The position numbers and the translations under genes are program-made. DNA of 64,000 bases from Corylus avellana (taxonomy: Eukaryota > Streptophyta > Magnoliopsida > Fagales > Betulaceae). The stretch spans positions 4,393,416 through 4,457,415 of the forward strand of contig NC_081549.1 of the NCBI RefSeq assembly GCF_901000735.1, read 5' to 3'. The notes below the pieces were generated by a model. The model made no database searches. It saw only the letters and a program-made list of their open reading frames with translations, and was not told where the DNA came from. This document shows, one piece after another, positions 56,040 through 64,000 of the stretch; positions within the stretch are counted from its first letter, which is position 1, and every line of letters begins with the position of its first letter.

Positions 56040-56842
56040 ATTATGGTTACCGACTTGTCTATGATTCTAGGTTATCTAGTGTCCTGGATGAAGGGGAGTG
56101 TGCTTGGCCTCCTGCCATATCTGAGCAGCTTGTGCATATTCAAAGGTAGCTATATAAGGTGATTATTGATGCAGAGGACATGCCTCTTTGGGTAGCTTCT
56201 AAGAAAGATACCGAGGCATTTGGTTGATTGGTGGGGACTAGTTTGGTTCAGGTGAAACAAAATGTGTCTTTGCCGAAACTATATTTTCTTTGAATGCAGG
56301 AACCATCTTTTCTTTGAATGTGGTTTTAGCAAGAGAGTTCGGAGGGTTCCAATGGGGAAGTGTTGTATTTCTAGTCCTCTTGTTATGAGGGAGGATATTC
56401 TGGCCAGAGGATTGCAAGATTGGAAGAAAAAAAGCATGACAGCGATTGTTTGCAAACTATCTTGGAACTCTGCTGTGTATCATCTATGGAGGTTGAGGAA
56501 TGCCATTAGACATAGAAGTTAGCAAATGTCAGAGGAAAGGCTACTCCTGCAAGGAGCCATGTGGGAAGTGAGACGCAGAATTAGAGGCAAGAGAAACTTT
56601 AGGAAAACTGATTTAAATGTTGAGGTCTGTAGTTACTGTTTTGGTTTGATGAATTAGTTTGTTTTGGTTTCTGCAGTTGTATTTTGGCAATAGCTTTGCT
56701 GTTGGGGTTGCTTTGATGGGTCTAGGGGTTTTTTGTTGTTGTTTTGGTTGCTTTGTAAAAAGGGTGTTCCAGCTGATTGCTGGTGTGGTGGTTTTTTCTT
56801 GTGGTTACAAAATTCTCGTTCATCCAAAAAGAAAAAAAAAAG
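56040..56842 (+). mobile_element. Second LINE 3' fragment of the same family
   Basis: The fragment has HLFFECGFSKRV and DILARGLQDWKKKSMTAIVC-like zf-RVT sequence and the family 3' terminus ctcgttcatccaaaaag with A tail. About 290 bp separate it from the preceding LINE end. Confidence 0.72.
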
Positions 56843-56859
56843 TTGGACTGAAGTTACTG

Positions 56860-57370
56860 TGCAAGATGTGTATAGGATAGACATCTCATTATGTACACAG
56901 GGTCAGCCCAAAACTGAGGAAGAGCTTTCACATGGTGCTTAGGGTTTTACTTGGCCTTTTTCAGTGGAAGCTAAGTGGCTGTGAAGGGTTTTGGGAAGAA
57001 GGAGAAGGGTTCAAGGAATTCAGTTTTGGGGTTTGAACATTCGGACACAGATTTGGTTTTGGGGTTTGGGTAGATTTGAACATTCGGACACAACGGCATA
57101 TTAGGAATTAGTAATGATACGGACCATTTTTTTCATCCCAATAGAATTTGGATGAAAAAGTTTTTCCTTGGCAATGAGAGGTCCCACAAAAATGCAAAGA
57201 AAAAACTTTTTAATCCAAATAAAAAATTGGTCCATAGCATTACTTGGTTAGGGTTAGGGTTGGGCTTCTTATCTTTTGTGGTTTAGGCTTGGCTAGGAAC
57301 AGAATTGGGCTTCTTATGTTTTGGGATTTCGGTCTGCTAGAGTTCTGTTGGGTGCACAAACTCAATGAAC
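56860..57370. repeat. RRP12-derived duplicate: intron 12 piece joined to the exon 1 / leader piece
   Basis: Positions 56862-56935 match 30815-30885 (caagatgtgtataggataga, cagcccaaaa). From 56936 the sequence switches to a match with 43105-43420, the antisense of RRP12 exon 1 and its upstream DNA (catggtgcttagggttttac, gtgaagggttttgggaagaa, gggcttcttatgttttggg). Both parts keep the same relative orientation as in RRP12, as if a duplicated gene lost about 12 kb between them. A small MITE sits inside at 57109-57245. Confidence 0.8.
57109..57245. mobile_element. Short MITE, about 137 bp
   Basis: The termini agtaatgatacggaccattt and aaattggtccatagcattact are inverse. It lies inside the RRP12-derived duplicate, splitting it, so it was inserted after the duplication. 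The class is not resolved. Confidence 0.65.
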
Positions 57371-58463
57371 GTCTAGTAAACTCAATGAAAGAGAGCTATT
57401 ATTGGCTCAAATTGGTTGCTAGTCTTCTTGGATCTTTTTTTCAAAAAAAAATTGACTATTCTTTTGCTAAGAATATTTAGATCTATAAAAAATTCTTTAT
57501 AAAATTTTAATATTTAAATTATTATATTGAAAACACTTAACTGAAATATTTCATTTTTGATTTTAAGTTCTCCCTCGGTCCTATCTATCACAAAATAATT
57601 TGTACACGAATACAAATTAGGGTGCCACACGTCTTTAATTATTAATATTGCATCCTCCTATTATTTTTTGTACGCACAAAACACACAACGCAAACCGTAC
57701 TCCGAACAGAAACTCTGATAGAACAGTGAGTTGAACTTTTCATTTGACGTAGTGCTTGGTCTTCAAAGGACAATAGGCCTTGCTAATTAATTTCAAACAG
57801 TTCTCATAAACTGTGTTTGTTTGTTTGTTTTCATAGACAATTGTTGACTTTTTCTCCCTTTGATCTCTCTGGTCTACATTGGATGGATGTCAATGGAACA
57901 CAGATTGAGCATGATTACGAACATTCTAAAAATAGGGTTAGAAGCAACAGCTGGCGATGGGCTTGAGTGTTTTAATTCACCCAATTATGGAAGGTTTGCA
58001 AATCTCCTGTCGAGATTGTCCACCAGACTCCCTAGCCAATGGTTAATTGCCACAGAGAGATGGAGCCTCGTTCGCACGTTTAAATTACCTTAGTCCCCTC
58101 GCACTCAGCCGAAAGATTATGCTTTTTTAGTCAACATGCTCACAAATGCTACCATCACCACTTTACATTTTTTTATCACCCAAATTTCCTAGCTAGTTTG
58201 AAAATTTAATTATTTGGCTTATAGATGTCCTAAACATACAACTTATATGGAACTATTCCAAGGAAAATAAATAAATAAATAAATATTTTACAAGTTCTAT
58301 TGTAAAGAAACTAAGGTCCACTTTCTTTCTTTCTTTTTTTTTTCTTTTTTTTTTAATTTTTATTTTGTAAGAGAAGTCTTATATTATTTTTCGGGAAAAT
58401 ATTATGGAACTCTCCCCGTGCTTTATCCAATCATTTTAAATTTGAGATTTTTTTTTAAATATA
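57371..58463. other. Intergenic DNA
   Basis: AT-rich sequence with short runs (ttctttctttcttt at about 58326) and no coding signal or clear repeat. Confidence 0.5.
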
Positions 58464-58717
58464 GGTTGTGTTTGGCAAAGGGCCGGACCGGATCGGACCC
58501 AAAAACTCAAAAAATTCTTCTCAAAATCAACTCAAATATTTTTATTTTTTACATCACATCAATCACATTTTATTACTATTTAAATAAAAAAATCACTACA
58601 AAACAAAATTTTTTTCACTTTTTTATACAAAACATTTTTACTTTTTTCTCTCGTATCAATCAAATCTGCTACAGTACCGTTTCACTCCCTTTTTCCATTC
58701 CATTGCCAAACACAACC
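58464..58717. mobile_element. MITE with perfect 15-bp terminal repeats, 254 bp
   Basis: GGTTGTGTTTGGCAA on the left is perfectly inverted as TTGCCAAACACAACC on the right. The flanking triplets are ATA on both sides. The terminal motif resembles the Harbinger-type MITE at 16748, but the duplication is not the usual TWA. The interior is AT-rich. Confidence 0.75.
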
Positions 58718-59759
58718 ATATTTTTTATCAAATAAACAAATCATATATAGATATAATTGTTCTCCTCCTATTAAAAATAAATAAAAACTGTAATGGTCGA
58801 TGATCATAGCCAACCACGGGTATGGCTGACCCAACCGCAACAATGGCTAGGCACAATCCAACCAGGCAACCACAGCATGGTTGGATCATCCAACCATCCT
58901 TGCGACCAGATAATCTAACTTTGCCACATTGGTTGGGCCAACCAGCCACGGTCACGGTTAAATCATGCCCAACCATAGTGACTAGGTGACGTAGGCTCTT
59001 AGTCATAGTTGTGGCTATTTATGACTCAACTACCACAAATGGTGAAGATCTTCAAATTCAAAATTTTCATAAAGTCGAGTATTAAATAAAAAAAAAAATT
59101 AAAAACTAAATTAGAAAATCAGAGAAAACACAATGAGAGTTTCATAATATATTTCCTTATTTCTCATATGCCTGGGTTTATACCCGCTCTTTACTACTTG
59201 GTCCGTTTCTCCTTTTGTGACCGACAAACTAGCACGCTTTATAATTTTAATTTTTCTAAAATCTCAATAAAATCATCTGAACATCCTCAATTTTACACCA
59301 AACATGTCTTCAAGTCCGTCAAAATTTTATTAATAGATAATTTATTATTTCCTATAAATTCAAAAAAAAAAAAAAAAACCATGGCACCTTCCTCCTGTGG
59401 GACAATAAATCCGGTAAACTAGCTGATCAGAGCCAGCTCTTATGTCCTTCAGACCATCACTCCTATGTCAATGTGGGGCCTGCGGTGATATTTTCAAGTA
59501 ACGTGATTGGAGGTTGAAAGTTGAGAAGTAATTGATTGAACCCCAGTTCCCTTCAATGTTGGTGAGCTGATGGCTGGAGAGACGGGACGTGCGTCTTAAA
59601 GCCGGAGCACGGGGTGGACTTCCACGTGCCCTACCATCACACCATTTTCTGGTTTTTTTTTTTTTCTTCATTTGAGGTAGCAAAGTTATATATATATAAT
59701 CTAATTGATGTAGCTTTAAAATGGAATGTCTTGCCGTAAGGATGATACAAGGTAAACTG
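58718..59759. other. Intergenic DNA
   Basis: It contains a region (58790-58990) rich in short ccaacca/tggttgg repeats on both strands, perhaps a decayed foldback. No gene is recognisable. Confidence 0.4.
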
Positions 59760-60260
59760 AGGTGTGGTCATTGATTATTTTTAGGGTGTCGGCATCATAG
59801 CAAGAGACTATCAGGTCAGATGATTGTAGCTAGAAGTAACACGTATGAATATATGTCAGAATTGGTGGTTGTTGAAGCTACTAGTGCTTTGAGTGCTACC
59901 AAGTTTTTATCATGATGTGGAGCTATATAAGTTATGTTTGCCAAGAGAAGGGTCTGGCACTGTAGTTAGAATGGCACTGTAGCTAGAACAGTGTCGTTCC
60001 AGCTATAGTGCCGAACCCTTCTCTTGGTAAACATAGCTATAATGTTATCTTGAGGGTGATTCGTCTAGTTGTCAATGGAATCAAAGCTAATCCACAAAAT
60101 TAGAGCAAATACGTCTAGATTGTGAAAGATAATAAAGAAGTTTTAGGTGCATTACAAAGTTAGCAAATTTTTCATACAAAACGAGAAATCAGTTATGCTG
60201 CATATGGACTGACAAAAGCTACAATTAAGTAAGTCATAGATGGTGACATTGTATCCTTAG
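59760..60260 (+). pseudogene. RNase H (RVT_3) domain remnant of a LINE, split by a MITE
   Basis: The plus-strand translation, with shifts, gives GVGIIARDYQV, YEYMSELVVVEATSALSATKF, then after the insertion NVILRV and VNGIKANPQN, AAYGLTKATIK and a final GDIVSLEHYAL. This is the C-terminal RNase H-like domain and end of a plant L1-type polyprotein. Several stops are present. Confidence 0.7.
59928..60034. mobile_element. 107-bp MITE inserted into the RNase H remnant
   Basis: The inverted termini are atgtttgccaagagaagggt and acccttctcttggtaaacat. The 7-bp direct repeat AGCTATA flanks it (59921-59927, 60035-60041). Removing it rejoins the host RNase H coding sequence. Confidence 0.75.
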
Positions 60261-61632
60261 AGCATTATGCTTTATTTTTTTAGAGCTTTAGCTCTAGATT
60301 TATCAGTTACGAATTTATAAATGAAGACTAAAACTTTTTATTAAAAAAAAAAAAAAAAACTATCCTATATCAATTTACTAAATAACATTACTTTTATCAC
60401 TTACTTTATATGTATTATGAATATGGAACTTGCCTCAATGGATTCAGCCACTTCTATTTTTATAATAATGTATTAATTGCTTTTTAATATTATATTATAC
60501 CTTGGTGCCTAGTATATTAAATATGTTAGTAGCTAACTGAAGCTGTTGAAAAATATTAATTAGAATGTAAATAGAGTCAGAAAAATAGTTCTTTGAGTAA
60601 TAAATGCAAAGAGTCAGGAAAATAATATTAATTAATTAGTAGTTAATTTCTCGACACTAGCAAGTAATAAATGAAAAAATAAAAATAATATTTTTATTTA
60701 TTATCTTTTTTTACTTACAGCTATAATAGAGTCTAAGGAAAAAACAGCAAAAATAGAGTCAGAGTCGAAGTTCTCCGAAGTACGGGCAGGCCTACAAGTG
60801 GTACTTCCTAAGCCAACACATTACACGTGTATGTTGTTTCATAGAAATTTCCACTAGATCTACCGTCAAAAACAGTGCGCGGCACAGAAATCAAGGATCA
60901 TAGGACCTTTCTCATTCAATACAATGATCGTAAACGATCCCACCCGTCAGATCTTTTTGTCCAGTTTTTGTCTGACAATCATAAACCACACTCCGTTTTA
61001 GGCGCGTGCGTCTGAAAACCCAATAGGAAGATTTTTTTTTTTTTTTTCTTTTTCTTACAGTACAATTATTTTTGGTGGATCATGTTAATCGAGGAGGGTA
61101 AATTGGGACAATCAATTTTATTTTATTTTTTATTCAGGACTAAAGTATTAATGATGGGTTGAGTTTAATTTTAATGGTTTAAATTTAATTTTTAAGCTTA
61201 AAATATATTTGTTTAACTATATATAAATGATTTAAAGATAATTATCAAAATCGAAGGTCATGGCCGGCTCTTTAAGCTAATAAAAAAATAGAAATTTAAT
61301 CATTTAATCAATACTTTAACACTTCATCTCACGTATGGGCTCAAACTCATTTTTAATAGATAAAGCTCAATACGTCTTGTTTAGATATTATGTTAAATTA
61401 TCATTTGTTATAAAAACATAAGCGAATAAGAATAGATAAATTTAATAATTTAATCAATATTTTAATAGATTATGTCCCTGGATGAAGACAACCAACCTAC
61501 GCTACCATTGCAAGTTCTATGAACCTGACATTAACAAGGATTTCCAAAAATTCTACTTGTTGAAAGATTTGGTGACATTGACAAATTTAAAGGAAGAAGT
61601 TTGCAGTCTTCTTGGGGATCAAGATTTCGGAG
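60261..61632. other. AT-rich intergenic DNA
   Basis: No gene, RNA or clear repeat. Long A and T runs near 60341 and 61029. Confidence 0.5.
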
Positions 61633-62011
61633 AATAGTTGGGAAATTGTCCACCAGATTTTTTGTCAATTTGGACTGTATAATTTCATCAAATCATCTAA
61701 AACTCGCCACGTGTCCCACTCAATATAAAATAATAAAATATTATTTAATTTTAAAAAAATAAATTAAAAATTAAAAAATATGGGGTGGCCAGACCACCCC
61801 CCAATTGGCCCTTGGGCCACCCCCTTGGCTGAGTTGGAGTGGTCAGTCACCCCATATTTTTTAATTATTTTATTTTATATTTATTTTTAAAAATTAAATA
61901 ATATTTTATTATTTTATATTGAGTGGGACACGTGGTGAGTTTTCGACGGTTTGATGAAATTAGACAGTTCAAATTAACAAAAAAACTTGGTAGATAATTC
62001 TCCAACTATTG
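61633..62011. mobile_element. TIR element with long arms, about 380 bp
   Basis: The arms are inverted and pair for well over 100 bp with scattered mismatches. Outer landmarks are aatagttgg and caatttggactgt; inner ones are ccacgtgtcccactcaatat and aaataataaaatatt. The GC-rich centre has ggggtggcc and ggccaccccc repeats like 16170-16390. No clear target duplication was found. A rearranged relative lies at 16180-16490. Confidence 0.75.
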
Positions 62012-63466
62012 CTGGGATCCTCCTCCGTCTTCTTGGTGAAGTTAGCTTGGGCTTCACATAATTGCTCTATTTTGGCATACAAGAACAAATTCATTCCTTC
62101 TATAGCAAGGATAAGAAAGCCAATGGATAAAAGATGTGGCTTGTTGTGGGAGGCTTGATTAAAGATACAATAAATAATTAGAATATTGTATGAAAGTTGG
62201 ACTTTGGAATATCTTTTGCCTTTTCTATTGCTGTGATTACTTTTGGTATCATTTGTGGAAAAACATGAAAAAAAAGTTGCTTTAAATTGAGAAGCATTGT
62301 TTTATTGGTGTTACAAAGATGATAATCAATTAAAATTAGTTGGGCCCCTTATAATATTCTTTATTGTCAAATCAGGGTGGAAACAATAATTCTAGGCGTG
62401 AGAGGATAAAACTAAAAATAATAATTTTTTAGGGGTAAAACAATACATTTTGAAGGGTTTATCTTATAAAAAAATATATATATAATTTAGAGAAAATTTA
62501 ATATTTTTGTAGGGGCTTCTACCCCCTAAGCACATAGCTAGTTTTGCCCCTATATATGTCAAACCATTTTTACCGAACATTTTCATTCAACATCTAAAAT
62601 AGAAGAAAATATGGTCTATGGGAAGAGAAGAGAGTGTTATTCACGCGCTGGATGCCACTGGGGGCTGGGCGTATGGCTGCTTGGCCTTAGATTTTGTATA
62701 TAAAAAAGGTGTATGGTTATCGTCAACCCGTGCCTATCGTAGTATAGCATAGAACTACGAGACATTAATAATTGGACCCCACACACAGGTGTCCTCTTCT
62801 CGACACTAGATTGTAATCTACAGAGTGGTTAGCGACGAATCACATCCCACATTGTCGGCAGGATTCCTCCTCCTCTTCTTCTTCTTCGTCTTCTTTTTTA
62901 TTTTTTTTATTTTTATTTTTTATTTTTTAATTATTATTATTATTATTATTTTTCTGGAAAAATGGCCAGGGTGGTTGTTTTAGACCCACTGTAAATATGT
63001 ATTTTGTAAAAATATAAATGTGATTGGTGAGAGTGAGATCAATTGCAATGAGACCCAAATTTAGTAAGCAAATATGCCTAATAGGACTATGTCTCCCAGG
63101 GTGGTTGGTGCACTTTAGAATCATTACTCTTAATTCTCTTAACCATGTGACCACGGTCCACGCCCATCAACTACCTAATTCCACATTCCATATATATATA
63201 TAAGTAAGATACGGATATGTTCGTTAATATTAAAGAATTAATTGAGTAATTTAATTTATTTTTTTAGATATGTAATAATTTATTATGATATTAAAGTAAA
63301 AAACATGAGTTCAAATATTAACTATAAAATTTATCCTCTATTTTCAATTAAAATAGTCAACTTAACAATTAATGTGTTTGGATGCTATTTTTCCTTTGAA
63401 AAAAATAGACATCCATCAAAGTATCACTAACTTATAAACATCCGCTGAAACACCTATTTTTTTTAA
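62012..63466. other. AT-rich intergenic DNA
   Basis: No gene. It contains a TTA microsatellite at 62926-62960 and a C/T-rich stretch near 62867-62900. Confidence 0.5.
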
Positions 63467-63645
63467 TGAAAAATGCTACGGATATTAAATCTTTTTATCA
63501 AGAAATAGGTATTAAACTGATGTAGAGTTGATTAATTGGAGATGATTAAAATAATTAATCAAGAGGAATGCTATGGGTACCAATTAATCAGCCTTACGTC
63601 TATTTAATACCAATTTCTTAATAAAAGATTTGATACCCGTCATTT
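63467..63645. mobile_element. MITE, about 180 bp
   Basis: The inverted arms run from aaaaatgctacggatatta on the left and their complement up to tttgatacccgtcatttt on the right. Both include gaaatwggtattaaa. The arms meet near 63560, where wattaattgg recurs. No target duplication is clear. Confidence 0.65.
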
Positions 63646-64000
63646 TCTCTTATTTAATTAGTAAAGTCTATTACGGAAAGGGAGATTGAATATAATCTCT
63701 CACTATGTAGGGCATAAGCCCCGTCTGACTCTCAAATAAAAGGAGAAATTCTTGCACTATTGCTTACTTTTTATAAAATAATTTTGTCTTAGAAATTGAA
63801 TAACCTCTGAATTGTTAAGCCACACAAATATCAATATGCTCACTTCACTTCAAAAAAATATCACTATCCAAATTTAATTTTTAAGCCAAAATATAGATAT
63901 TTAATTTTATATATAATATTTTAATAGAAAAACAAAAATTCAAAATCAAAGGGGCCACGACCCCTATCCCTCTCATGGTTTCGTCCATGTTGTGTGATAA

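Overview
The window is nuclear DNA of a flowering plant, most likely a dicot. The genes are widely spaced and intron-rich, intergenic DNA is very AT-rich, and there are many small TIR elements, tRNA-type SINEs and plant L1-type LINEs. A rosid tree would fit, but that is only an inference. There is one 100-base assembly gap (6642-6741).

Layout. 1-2300: a cluster of Mutator-like miniature elements. 2400-6345: an intact kelch-repeat gene with a 5'UTR intron and a duplicated 3' region that carries a SINE. 6430-8000: an assembly gap, a 330-bp hairpin and a decayed Ulp1-type SUMO-protease gene (minus strand). 8185-14005: a full-length but mutated L1-type LINE with a 12-bp target duplication. 14018-18560: intergenic DNA with hAT-like and Tourist-like elements. 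19007-25004 (minus): a complete ten-exon chloroplast PPR gene, the EMB2654/At2g41720 orthologue, with one GC-AG intron. 26709-43341 (minus): a complete 18-exon RRP12-like ribosome-biogenesis gene whose long introns have collected retroposon tails. 43740-57370: a young, rearranged tandem array built from an F-box gene, its 3' flank, LINE fragments and pieces of RRP12. 57370-64000: intergenic DNA with MITEs and an RNase H pseudogene.

Two housekeeping genes appear intact. EMB2654 acts in chloroplast rps12 trans-splicing and RRP12 in nucleolar pre-ribosome maturation and export. The kelch gene is intact but of unknown role. The F-box gene (48075) keeps its F-box and most of its FBA region, but a 943-bp hAT-type element with a perfect 8-bp duplication replaces its last residues. 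The paralogous copies in the array act as empty sites for this element and for a SINE. A Pack-MULE at 46268-47366 carries a fragment that looks like the RMI2 gene.

I found no wholly new gene system. The most informative signals are the datable insertions with matching empty paralogous sites, the Pack-MULE, the 16-nt retroposon tail with a 20-bp duplication, the diverged Ulp1 hairpin and the RRP12-derived duplications. Exon boundaries were derived by eye from reading-frame continuity and GT/GC-AG signals. Family assignments come from recognising protein motifs, not from searches.
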